Source of the DNA: Enterobacteriaceae bacterium
GTDB taxonomy: Bacteria; Pseudomonadota; Gammaproteobacteria; Enterobacterales; Enterobacteriaceae
Assembly: GCA_902363335.1 (NCBI GenBank)
Contig: CABIZV010000009.1
Coordinates: 62,001-126,000 of the forward strand
DNA length: 64,000 nucleotides
Direction: 5' to 3'
Shown: piece by piece, positions 43,966 to 53,612 of the stretch
How the letters are laid out: each line of letters opens with the position of its first letter
Position numbering within the stretch: the first letter of the stretch is position 1
Notes under the pieces: generated by a model
What the model was told of the DNA's origin: nothing
The model's database searches: none
The model's input: the letters and a program-made list of their open reading frames with translations, nothing else
Program-made: the position numbers and the translations under genes

Positions 43966-46900
43966 ATGCCTAAAACTATTAATGGTTCAGTCAGACAGGA
44001 TATTCAATCTATTTATGCCAGCGGCATGGATACCTGTGTATGTGCGCCCGAGAGATCCGCTTTTATCAATCTGGTTACAGAAGTTAGAAACGATCCAATA
44101 GCCCTCTTTAAACAACAGTCGCATCAGACCGTTAATACAAAAGAGCGAGTTTTGCATAAAGCTCAAAATAATATCCCAGCCGACTTCAGTCAAAAAGATT
44201 TAAGCCCTAGGCAGAAGCCGCTGAGTTTCGTTCCTAAGGGTTCCCAATCGGACTCAGCCGAATCGAGTAGTCATGGTCATTTATTCGCATTTATTCGTGA
44301 AACCTACTTGGAAGAAGCTCAGAAGTTCAGGCTAAAAGGGTATAACATCCAGCAGCCCAAAATTGACAGGAGACTACTGACGCAGCTGCGTGGCGACCTA
44401 GCCGCGGCTAAAGCTCGCCAGCGGCTCCAGTTAAACACTAGGGAGGGTCTGAGTACTCTCCTGCTGGATCAGATACGCAACATAGAGTGTCTTACGAGTA
44501 AGCTTTCGGACGATGTAATAAAACACTGGGTTGAGTGTGAGCTGTCACGCAAAGGCGATGGGGAAGCCACGGAGACCGCACCGGGGAGTCGGCGTACGGC
44601 TCAGTCGCTGGCCAGACGGCTGGAGTCCACCCTGCAGACGCTGATACGCGTTGTTCGTACCCTGAGTGCCATGGATGACTACAGTACCCCGGAAAAACGG
44701 CACGACATGCTGGTCGCTGAGTTGACTGACGCATTTTCCTCCATTGATAAAAGTACGATAATACAGGCGCTGGGGAGCCTGACGGCAGAGATGTCAGGCC
44801 ATGCAGCCTGGGTTTCTCTTGTGCAGGCACGGGCAGCAGCGTGGGAGGCCGATAAGTGGTCCTCCGTAAGGGCGATGATTGCAGACACGCGGCACGAAGC
44901 AGAAAAAGCCAGTACAAAAGCCCGCCAGCTTCAGGGGGAACCTCAGAAATTCTTTCGCGATGTCGCCGCCTGTCTTCAGCACCTCTCCGGCGATTTGGCA
45001 AAAGCGTCGATTCACACTGGCTTGAGCACTACTTCACCGACCATACCGCAGGTGAATATTAATGAGCCGGCGGCCTCTTTGTCACGCTCAAATTCCTTCC
45101 CGCATCAAATCAGGGCGGGTTTTGATAAGAAAAAATTACAGGCGCAAACTGCCGTTGTGGGAATGAAAGTACACGCGTACCGGCTGGTCCGCATCGTACA
45201 GCATGGTCACCTCACCGGAACGCCCACAAAGCCCCCAGAGCACGTCGTTGCCGATTCCATCATCAGAAGCATTTTATGGCAGTGGCAGCAGTCGACAATT
45301 AAAATTCAGTACGCCAGCGCTGCGCTGTTGTCAAAAGTGGATGAGCTGAAAAAAATTGAAGGGATACTAGCTTCTTACTCCGTGGCGGATGACCGGGGAA
45401 GCGAACAGGAGCGCCGCAGTACCCCCGTCAGCCCGTCGTGTGAGGAAGACCTGGTTACGCGGGTAAGGGAATGGGTGAGCGACACTCTTGAACAGGAAAC
45501 CCCCGAAAACCAGCAGGCGGTAAAAGTGGCGACACTGGAACGGTTGCTGGGCGGCGATATCGACTATGCGCAGTCCCTTCTGGCTCGCCTGGGGAGTACC
45601 ACTGACAATATTCAGAAGGCGCTTAAAAGGCAGTGGATGTCGGTCAATGATATGCTGGAACCCCTGCTGCCAGCTGATATTGCCCGCTCTCTGCAGGAAA
45701 AAGTTGATCATTTGCTGTATAAATTCATGCCTGATATGGCCAGAGCGCTTGCTGGTGCTGCACAGGCGCTGAATGATGCCTCGCTTGCAGCCGGGAAGTC
45801 AGCGCGCAATTTCTCTGAGGCCAGGGAACAGGCAGGCAAGGCACAGCTGCTGGCGACAAAGGTGAAGGAAAGTCTGTCGGCAGAATCTGCACGACTGACC
45901 GAAAGGCCCCTGGATGAACACTCACGGGGCGCACGCCTTGCCAGACACTGGGCAAACCTCGCCAGCGCACAGAACGAGGGTAATAATCCGCCGCCGGATG
46001 CACGGCAGGTGCTTGCTTCCCTGAAAGCGCAGGGGCTGTTAGCGGGTACACTTTCAGCCGGCGATCCGGCCGGGTATCTCTTCGCCACCCGGCTTGCCGG
46101 TGAACTTGAAAATGCCCGTCATGATGAACTGAGATTACCGGTGAGTCCGGAGCAATATGCTGCCCTGGAGAAGGGGCTTGTTGAGTATATTGTGAAGTGG
46201 GGGCAAAAACGGATCCCGCGAGGGGTCACCCGCATTGTTATTGAACTGTCCTTTGAACATGCTTTAAATGCGGTATCGTTCAACGTGTACGGCCTCTTCC
46301 GGCTCCCCTATAAGGTGCTGAAGGCCTCGATAAAAATACCGTACAATGTTAATAAGGTTAATAATTATACCATGCCCGGTCATGATAAGCCCTATAAGGC
46401 GATTTATGGCTTGCTGGGTAAAAAACTTAAGCAACTTGGCTTTAATCTACTGACGGCGCCCGTACCTGGCGCAGTCAAACTGGCAGCCGGGGCCGGGATA
46501 ACCGCAGGTGCGGCCCTGCACAATATGTATGTCGGGCGCAGCGAGAACACCTTCAGCGCGGTTTATCAACATGTGGCGGAAGGAAAGCAAAGTGAAAAAA
46601 TAAAAATGGGCTCAGTGGGTGGAATGGTTTTTGATGCAGTACTCGATACTGCCACTACAGCCGCTTTTAAAGGGGGGCAAAGCGCCTGGCAATCAGGGCG
46701 AAGTGAAAATAACGCTATTTTCGGTAATGCGTTCGTTAGCAAACAAGCTGCTGTAAGCAATGAAGAAACGCCCCGACAGGCGCAAAAAATGGCAACCGGA
46801 TATGATAACCCTGCTCAGGAGAATGCTGCGGCAGATGAAAGAGAGGACGTGCCGGTGAGTCACGACTCGCCATTACAGTCACAAACGGATGCTGGGCCGT

Positions 46901-49900
46901 TGTCTGATGAATACAATCCGGATCCTGCCCGCCCCCGCGTCAGACGTAAACGGGCACTGGCGAACACAGCGCCAACCCCTCTGTGGCATAATAATATCCC
47001 GTCCGATGCGACGTTACAGTCAGGGCATTTTGATTTTGATCGGGACATTCGTTATCAGGCGCTCTCTGTTGCTCAGAAAAAACAAACTTACTTGCACGGC
47101 ATTCAGGTTGTCTTGCTTCAGATAGAAAATGATGAACGCTTTACAAAGAAAATCCGGGAGAATGCCTGGCTTGCCAGAATAGGTGCCAGGCTCCTCGTTC
47201 CTGTTGATATAGGAGGCTGCAGGCTTAATAATACGATATTCCTTCCTGACAGCCCGGGCGCCAGGAAGGGTGTGCTTATTTGTCTGGACGCTGAAGTTCC
47301 TTATTACTATGTTGATGAAGGAAAAGACCTTTCAGAGGATTTGGTAAGGGATTTTCCTTACTATTCTCATATGCGATGGCTCCGTCAGGAGATAGATAGT
47401 TTTGGCAATATTATAGACATAACCTACCCCAGTGGTATTGAAACATTTAATAATATCAAAGCCGGCAGGAGCAGTTTCGAAAAGAACTTTAATTCTGTTA
47501 ATCCGGATCCGATGGATATAGCGAGGCTTTCGGCAACACTCGCTGATACGATGGCAGTTGATTATGTGATTAAAGGAAAACCCATCTTCAATAAATTATT
47601 AATCTCCAGAGCGATTGCCGGTGCGCATATCCCTGACCCCGGGGTAAGTGCATCCGAAGCAAAATATCGTCTCGAATTCACCTGGGATAATTTGTCACCG
47701 GCAGAGTATCTGAGGTCGTTTTCAAGGCCCTTCTCTACCCTCAGTGGAGAAATGCAGTTAGTGTCCAGCTCCATTAACGGGGAAACGATACAGGAAACTG
47801 AACTGCATGTTCATCAGGCTGAATATATAGGAAGCTGGGTTGATGCTACCGTCGGGGCCATCACCTCATTCACGCCGGCGGGGTGGGTGCTCAATACCAC
47901 ACAATCGGCAGCGGACATTGCTGCTGATTTAACAGAAGGTAAGGATCCCGATCCACTGGCGGTTGCCGGCCTGGTGACAGGGTGCATTCCTGGCGGTCGA
48001 ATTGCTGCTAAAGTCGGAAAGTTCACCCGGATTGGCGGTAAGGCTGTTAAATTCGGGTTTAAGATTGGCAGTAAAGCTGTCGATCTGGCCATCGTCGGGA
48101 GGAGCATTAAGACAGCCGCAGACACGGGTGAACCTCTTGCCATCTACCAGGCATTTTTGGCCAGCGGTATGAGTGTTAAGGACTCTTATGACATAACAAG
48201 GAATATGTCATCAGCGCTAAAACTCGGCAGGACAATAGAAGAAAGCACGTCACTGGAAGAGCTCGAAGCACTTCAAAATGAGGCTCCGGAGTATTCCATC
48301 GCTGAACCGGTGCAGCGTACATTCAGAGTAGGCTCGAGAGAGATGCTCGGCAGAGCAGTGAATGGCGAAATTGAGATATTCAGTGAGAATACCCGCACCT
48401 GGGAGAAGGGGAGCAAACTTCACCTGTTAGCGTTCAGGCTCCAGAATGCAGGTGGGGGACGACGGCTTTCTGCGTTGTTCAGGAATGAAATCGTTATCGG
48501 GAAACATACGTTTAAACGTGTCAAATACAGTCAGGATAAGCTCAATGAAATGATGCGGATCGCTCAGGCATATGCACCGGTATCAGACAGTACAGCACGT
48601 ATTGCAAAAATCCAGCAGGATTACAGGGCGGGGAAAGAAATGAGTCATGCCCCTCAGTACGATCGCTACAACAGCTTATCCCTCGATAAAAAGCTTGATG
48701 TATTTAATAACCCTGATACGGATGCATTTACGCGGGGTGTTTTAGCCGGGAAAATAAATGAAGCCATTGAAAGTATCAATTTATATGAAGCAGCGAAGGT
48801 CGCTGATGACTGGAAAGCGTCGGCAAATAAAGCAACGGATGTTGTTCTTGTACCGCAGGGAATTTTCTTAAAAGGTCAGGCGGGTGAGTGCCTGCCTGAG
48901 TCCATACTTATGGGCCGGGCTTTACAAAGTGGACAGGATGCCAGGTTAGCAAAAAAATTGATGAGTATTTACTTATCACCCAACGTTGCTGATGATCCTT
49001 TGTATAAGTCACTCGTCAGGTTACATGCTGATGGTAATGCATCTAAATTTAGCGCAGCCGCCATCTCTGATGTTAACGTGAGTGCGTTAGATGATGCGGA
49101 ATCAAGACTGTTCCCTACAGAAAATTCCTCGGTCAGGGTTGATATCCCCGGGCATACTATGCTGATGTCCAGGGTAAATCGGGAGGGTAAAGTAAAGTAT
49201 GTTTTCTATGACCCAAATTATGGTTTGGCTTATTTTTCCAGATATAAGGATATGTGTGCTTTCTTTAAAAAGAAAATCAGGTTGTATGATATGCCTGAAA
49301 GTTCGTTTAGCTTCTGTCATTTAGATTACTCACATCTTCCGGACGTTAAAATAAACGAAAGGAACCTCGATGAAATTATAGATGATGAAATACCCCCCTT
49401 ATACAATCAAGAGCGTGTTAATTTTCAGGGCAATTCTGAGGCATCTACAACATTCGATCCGACTATATTTAGACAAGTATTGACAAAATTTTTAAATCAA
49501 CAAACCGCGCATGATCCAGATTATATGTCCTATCTATCTGCGTTTAACTCACTGCCGGAAAGCAAGAAGATTACTTTGCAGCAGGTGAAAGACCTGAAAC
49601 ACGCGCTTTACGCATCCGGAGATGACCTGGAGGCCCGGGCTAAATATCAGTATGCATTACTGGCATATTTGTCCGGTCAGGAAGGGATAAAACTTCCTGT
49701 CGATACAAATGAAATTCGCGTTCGTATTGAGCAGGAAAGAGACCATGCTGAGTACGTGTATGGATGGAAAGTGAAGGAAAGGGACCGGTTCTGGGCCGAG
49801 TTGAATAAGAAGATGACAGAGCCACCAAAAATAAAAATCCCCCCTACAGCTACCATGCGAACTCAAATGAATGATTACAAGAGGGAAGTGGATAACTTAA

Positions 49901-50013
49901 AAAATTTAGTCGCTGACAGGAATAAACAGATGAGTGAATGGGCGAATAAAAAAAGGCAGGCTACATTACGGCTTGATATGTGGAATGCCTCCTGGAATGA
50001 GTTTTTCGATTAG
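43966..50013 (+). CDS. Giant toxin/effector-like protein with C58-type cysteine protease signature
   Basis: A 2015-residue protein. The N-terminal third is helical, with long coiled stretches (about 100-700). Hydrophobic, Gly/Ala-rich segments occur near 830-860 and 1280-1400 and could insert in membranes. Residues 989-996 read RPRVRRKR, a strong furin-like site dividing the chain in two. Near 1640-1750 lies a Cys-His-Asp pattern: Cys1642 (GQAGECLPES), His1730 (DIPGHTMLM) and Asp1749 (VFYDPNYGL). It resembles the C58/YopT-like protease of LifA/Efa1 and other large toxins. Coils close the C-terminus. No signal peptide is seen. The start codon context is weak. Base composition changes from GC-rich in the first half to AT-rich in the second. 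Overall family not assigned; protease call moderately firm. Confidence 0.7.
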   Translation: MPKTINGSVRQDIQSIYASGMDTCVCAPERSAFINLVTEVRNDPIALFKQQSHQTVNTKERVLHKAQNNIPADFSQKDLSPRQKPLSFVPKGSQSDSAESSSHGHLFAFIRETYLEEAQKFRLKGYNIQQPKIDRRLLTQLRGDLAAAKARQRLQLNTREGLSTLLLDQIRNIECLTSKLSDDVIKHWVECELSRKGDGEATETAPGSRRTAQSLARRLESTLQTLIRVVRTLSAMDDYSTPEKRHDMLVAELTDAFSSIDKSTIIQALGSLTAEMSGHAAWVSLVQARAAAWEADKWSSVRAMIADTRHEAEKASTKARQLQGEPQKFFRDVAACLQHLSGDLAKASIHTGLSTTSPTIPQVNINEPAASLSRSNSFPHQIRAGFDKKKLQAQTAVVGMKVHAYRLVRIVQHGHLTGTPTKPPEHVVADSIIRSILWQWQQSTIKIQYASAALLSKVDELKKIEGILASYSVADDRGSEQERRSTPVSPSCEEDLVTRVREWVSDTLEQETPENQQAVKVATLERLLGGDIDYAQSLLARLGSTTDNIQKALKRQWMSVNDMLEPLLPADIARSLQEKVDHLLYKFMPDMARALAGAAQALNDASLAAGKSARNFSEAREQAGKAQLLATKVKESLSAESARLTERPLDEHSRGARLARHWANLASAQNEGNNPPPDARQVLASLKAQGLLAGTLSAGDPAGYLFATRLAGELENARHDELRLPVSPEQYAALEKGLVEYIVKWGQKRIPRGVTRIVIELSFEHALNAVSFNVYGLFRLPYKVLKASIKIPYNVNKVNNYTMPGHDKPYKAIYGLLGKKLKQLGFNLLTAPVPGAVKLAAGAGITAGAALHNMYVGRSENTFSAVYQHVAEGKQSEKIKMGSVGGMVFDAVLDTATTAAFKGGQSAWQSGRSENNAIFGNAFVSKQAAVSNEETPRQAQKMATGYDNPAQENAAADEREDVPVSHDSPLQSQTDAGPLSDEYNPDPARPRVRRKRALANTAPTPLWHNNIPSDATLQSGHFDFDRDIRYQALSVAQKKQTYLHGIQVVLLQIENDERFTKKIRENAWLARIGARLLVPVDIGGCRLNNTIFLPDSPGARKGVLICLDAEVPYYYVDEGKDLSEDLVRDFPYYSHMRWLRQEIDSFGNIIDITYPSGIETFNNIKAGRSSFEKNFNSVNPDPMDIARLSATLADTMAVDYVIKGKPIFNKLLISRAIAGAHIPDPGVSASEAKYRLEFTWDNLSPAEYLRSFSRPFSTLSGEMQLVSSSINGETIQETELHVHQAEYIGSWVDATVGAITSFTPAGWVLNTTQSAADIAADLTEGKDPDPLAVAGLVTGCIPGGRIAAKVGKFTRIGGKAVKFGFKIGSKAVDLAIVGRSIKTAADTGEPLAIYQAFLASGMSVKDSYDITRNMSSALKLGRTIEESTSLEELEALQNEAPEYSIAEPVQRTFRVGSREMLGRAVNGEIEIFSENTRTWEKGSKLHLLAFRLQNAGGGRRLSALFRNEIVIGKHTFKRVKYSQDKLNEMMRIAQAYAPVSDSTARIAKIQQDYRAGKEMSHAPQYDRYNSLSLDKKLDVFNNPDTDAFTRGVLAGKINEAIESINLYEAAKVADDWKASANKATDVVLVPQGIFLKGQAGECLPESILMGRALQSGQDARLAKKLMSIYLSPNVADDPLYKSLVRLHADGNASKFSAAAISDVNVSALDDAESRLFPTENSSVRVDIPGHTMLMSRVNREGKVKYVFYDPNYGLAYFSRYKDMCAFFKKKIRLYDMPESSFSFCHLDYSHLPDVKINERNLDEIIDDEIPPLYNQERVNFQGNSEASTTFDPTIFRQVLTKFLNQQTAHDPDYMSYLSAFNSLPESKKITLQQVKDLKHALYASGDDLEARAKYQYALLAYLSGQEGIKLPVDTNEIRVRIEQERDHAEYVYGWKVKERDRFWAELNKKMTEPPKIKIPPTATMRTQMNDYKREVDNLKNLVADRNKQMSEWANKKRQATLRLDMWNASWNEFFD

Positions 50014-50038
50014 AAAGCTTTGCAATCATTGAAATTAT

Positions 50039-50053
50039 CAGGGGCTTCCCCTG
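50039..50053 (+). terminator. Hairpin after the giant toxin-like gene
   Basis: CAGGGG-CTT-CCCCTG forms a perfect short stem 26 nt after the stop codon, followed by TTGTGG. A plausible but weak terminator. Confidence 0.45.
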
Positions 50054-50739
50054 TTGTGGTGGCTAAGGGCATGATAATGGCATGTTTTCTCACCGGAGAG
50101 CATCACCAAGGATGAGAATCTCTCTATGCTCACATCCTTACCTGACCGCTCCGTGACAGTTTATATTCCTTTCCCTCGATCACAATGCTGGTCCTGTTAC
50201 ATCATCGTAGGTATAGCTGAAAACGCGCAATTATCCTGCCACAACCTTCGGTAAATCCTGTCCGGTTCACGATCATCGGCATCATAAATGACGTAACCTT
50301 GATACCTGCCAGTTCGTCACTCTGGTGGAAGCTAGTGTTGCTCTTATTATGTGCTGCTAGGCTCTGCCTGTTCCGTGGGTGGGTCTTGGCAGCCGCTACA
50401 CGTTAATGAGATGCGAGATACCACGGTTGCTGTACGGTTGTCCTATTCGTAATGTGGACGCGACTTATCTCAAAACCGGGGATAATGGTAACGAGGGGGG
50501 CGAAGTGGATGTCTTGAAAAAATGAGGGCTATGGCGGACGTAGTAATGTACGGCCACTGCCAGCGTATCAAAAAGAATTCATCGGGCTCTTCACCATCTG
50601 TGTCGGGATGGTAAGGTAACAATAAAACGTTTTGGATAAGAGATAAGGGTAATTCAGTATATAGATGGTTTACCTGGTTTACCTGATTTGCCGGGTTTGC
50701 GTTTTCAGGTGGCTTAGGAGTCGGTCATGAATATCAGGG
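50054..50739. other. Degraded region, no gene recognised
   Basis: Short frames only. The composition suggests former coding sequence, but no family could be read in any frame. Confidence 0.3.
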
Positions 50740-51333
50740 TTAGTCGCCATCATGATTTCTTTGTCTATAAGCAAGGATATAAGAACAACTCTGCTTGCTA
50801 TCAGGGTTATTTATTTGGTACCCGCTTACAAAGGTAAGAGCAAGACAGTCACCAGCGTGTAAATGATAGGTCTGATGATTACCCTTAAAATCAAGGCGGC
50901 CACTAAACATCAAAAGTGTTTGCCCAGAAAGGTGCTCATTAGCGAAAGGGGATACCGTAAGTTGGCCCATTGCAGGGATTTCAACTTTTATAAGTTCCGG
51001 GCAAGCGCCAGCTGGGGACAATGACCAGCGGGTAATACCTGATTGCTCGTCTGTCCAATGATGCTGATCCTGAGAGAAACAAATTCGTGAGCTCTGATGG
51101 TGCTCAAGCTCCACAAAAAATTTTGATAGCGTTAGGTTCATGGCATTGATTAAACGACTAAGGATAGTTGCACTGGGACTGGAGGCGCCTCGTTCAACCT
51201 TGCTAATCATGGCCTGACTCACGCCTGAGCGGAGAGCAAGCTCTGCCACAGTCCAGTTACGAGCCTTTCTGTGTTTAAGTAATAGATGTGCAATATCGCT
51301 ATCTACTATCTGTTTTTTAGTTGTTTGATCCAT
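50740..51333 (-). CDS. XRE-cupin transcriptional regulator
   Basis: A 197-residue regulator. The helix-turn-helix near 22-75 (NWTVAELALRSGVSQAMISK) is followed by a C-terminal cupin fold (about 110-190, with SGQTLLMFSGRLDF and YHLHAGDCLAL). This architecture is typical of PuuR/SutR-like regulators that sense small ligands. The start at 51333 is preferred because GAGG lies just upstream; an ATG 14 codons earlier has none. It is isolated between the two large effector-like genes, so it might regulate them, but no shared operator was found. Confidence 0.85.
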   Translation of the reverse strand: MDQTTKKQIVDSDIAHLLLKHRKARNWTVAELALRSGVSQAMISKVERGASSPSATILSRLINAMNLTLSKFFVELEHHQSSRICFSQDQHHWTDEQSGITRWSLSPAGACPELIKVEIPAMGQLTVSPFANEHLSGQTLLMFSGRLDFKGNHQTYHLHAGDCLALTFVSGYQINNPDSKQSCSYILAYRQRNHDGD

Positions 51334-52217
51334 TTTTATCCTCATTTTAGCCAGTCGGATTATGTCAATAAGCACGGGCCTCGCGATCCTTACGTGTCAC
51401 GAGGGTGAAGGAATTCCAGCAACAGCTTCAACTCACACCTTATATTATTTTTAACTGGCTACGCGGATAGTTTATGACAGCAGGGTAAATCCTGGTCATT
51501 TGCTGAAGCGTGGATATAGCCGTGAGTACCATAATGATTAAAACTGACTCGCCGGGTTATCTTTTTTTATTCACCAATTGCTCTAGATCTATCTGTTAAT
51601 ACTGAGCATGAAAGATTCCACAAGTTTATACAACCTAAAAATTCTTAAAAAAATCTATTGTTTTTCTTAATCATAAAGATTTCTTTTTATCGTTAGCATC
51701 TATGGATTATTACTAAATCAGGTCGAGTGTTTCTGCTGACAGAATGTTTTTTTGAAAAATAATGGTTCATTTCTTACATCTTTTACATTGGTTGATATAG
51801 TTGTTTCGTTTTCTACGAAATCGTTTTTGATTATCTCGTACGAAATTTAGTGTCTTGGAAGACCGGACTATTACCACTAACATCAGAAGATAATTCTATA
51901 TCACAATATGTATAATACATATCAACATTAGAAACTTACAAAAAACGCTGAAAGTTGATTTGTAGATATTTTCAGTCGAACCTGCGCTGATTGCGAGTAG
52001 TTACAGTCAAAAGTGTACTTTGAGCTAGGCAAGCCTGAACATCTATTATGCGTCGGGAATGTTTACCTCTATAAACATCGTAATCGTGGGCCAATGTTCT
52101 TCAAAAATTGCTTACTCTTTGTTCCAATAGCTTCGAACAGTGCTTTACCACTGCTCAGTGGCGTTGGTATTGTAGCAAGATTTGTGATGAAGTAGCCTTT
52201 AGGGGCATTGAAAGGTT
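51334..52217. other. AT-rich intergenic region, no gene recognised
   Basis: Mostly AT-rich non-coding sequence (51550-51970) with several short palindromes such as TTTTTGAAAAA. No reading frame was supported. Confidence 0.35.
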
Positions 52218-52910
52218 TTATCTTTCAGGGACTGTGCTCTCCAGATGCATCATCGCCCAAGGGATGATCGAAATAGGAGTTTTGTGCCGATCTTTACGCA
52301 GAGCTCGCATCATCTCAATCCCCCTGATGTAGCTTTATGTCAGGTGAATTTAATCCTATGTGTGGCGTTGATAATCCGTTTCAACGTACTGCGGCCACAT
52401 TCAATCACGTTTTTCAGCTACTTTAATCTATTGGTGCTCAAGGTCAGGTGGATACCTCCCACCACGTTTGAGATAGGCTAGAGTCCGGCCATTTGTCAGA
52501 CTTTATCCGTGTTGATGTCCCGGGAAATCTGTGAGCCTTTACGTTATTTCAAATCTTCCGAGAAAACGATAGGCTGCTTTGCTGTTACGGAGCGGGTAAG
52601 GGTAAAAATGGATAGTGCGGCCTTTGCTGTCAACAGCACGTCAAAGCTAGTCTCATCAACCATACCACTTTGATATACGTTTCATACTAATGCCACAAGC
52701 AGACCCCGTAAGGGTTTCGCCAGTTCCAGGGCAGACGTTTTCCATTTCCGTAGCATATCGCTGAACCCAGTATTAAAGCATGGAGTTGTCAACATTAATA
52801 CTGCATTCGGTTAGTGTCTCCTACAGCTGACGAAAGCTGATACCATATTTGCAGAACCAGCGAACTGCCCAGACGATGATGTCCTGCTGAAAATGCTGAC
52901 TTTCATATAC
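52218..52910 (-). pseudogene. Heavily decayed IS6-family transposase
   Basis: On the minus strand, split over frames and stops, one reads HFQQDIIVWAVRWFCKYGIS, then YWVQRYATEMENVCP, YRAVDS, GRTIHFYPYPLRNSKAAYRF in mixed frames, NVIECGRSTLKRIINAT and MRALRKDRHKTPISIIPWAM. These match the IS26-like order of motifs in IS6 transposases. At least ten lesions are present. The terminal repeats were not found, so this is an old remnant. Confidence 0.75.
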
Positions 52911-53559
52911 ATTCATGAGTTGCGTAGTAAATGGTGAAAATGGCAACAAATTTTATCAGCACAGCTGGCCTTTGTAAAAGTGCCTAAATCTTAAAAGAAT
53001 TATAGTCGTTCCCATCAATTTATATATACAGTTATGGTTTAACTTAGGATAGTTTGTTTACTTATGTGCAACAGTCTGTTTGATTATACTTGATTTTAAT
53101 AATTTACTTCTAGCTTGTAGATGATTTTTTTACGATATCGTATAAATTATGAATAAAAAATATCTACACCTCTTGAGGTGTTAATTACATGCCTATCCGT
53201 TGGTGGGTTAATTTTTACAGACAAACTTTTACCCGTACTTAACGAAATGCAATAATTTTATAACGTAGCTGAGGCGCAAACACAGGATACTATTACGCTA
53301 TTTTTATTTGGTGTATATTTTTAGCAATTGATGTTTGGCCCATCAAGAAATTGTCTAGGGAGAAAGCATTCCCTAATTGCAGGTTACTGATTTGGCTTAT
53401 TTTCACAGCCAATTTAATTTACACGATGCACATTAATCTGCAGACAACTCATTGTGCCACCTCCGGCTCTCAAGAATGATCAGATTGTGAATGGAAATAC
53501 ATCTTTAGGAATTGAATATATTGTGTTATCGGGCTGCTTACATCGCTGCATCTGAAGGT
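52911..53559. other. AT-rich intergenic region, no gene recognised
   Basis: No reading frame, RNA or repeat was supported between the IS6 remnant and the terminator of the AvrE-like gene. Confidence 0.3.
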
Positions 53560-53585
53560 GATCCGAAACAACATTATTTCGGATC
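53560..53585 (-). terminator. Hairpin after the AvrE-like gene
   Basis: GATCCGAAA and TTTCGGATC are perfect 9-bp arms around CAACATTA, extendable through a bulge to GAAG/CTTC. It lies 28 bp beyond the stop codon at 53613. No T-run follows. Confidence 0.5.
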
Positions 53586-53612
53586 TTCCGTAGAATGAAA
53601 GATAAGGCATTC

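Noticed and set aside
45725..46088. Long antisense frames within the giant toxin gene
   Set aside because: They lie opposite a conserved coding frame of high GC content, which commonly creates such shadows.
52013..52481. Several short plus-strand frames
   Set aside because: They are opposite-strand shadows of the decayed IS6 transposase or lie in AT-rich non-coding DNA.
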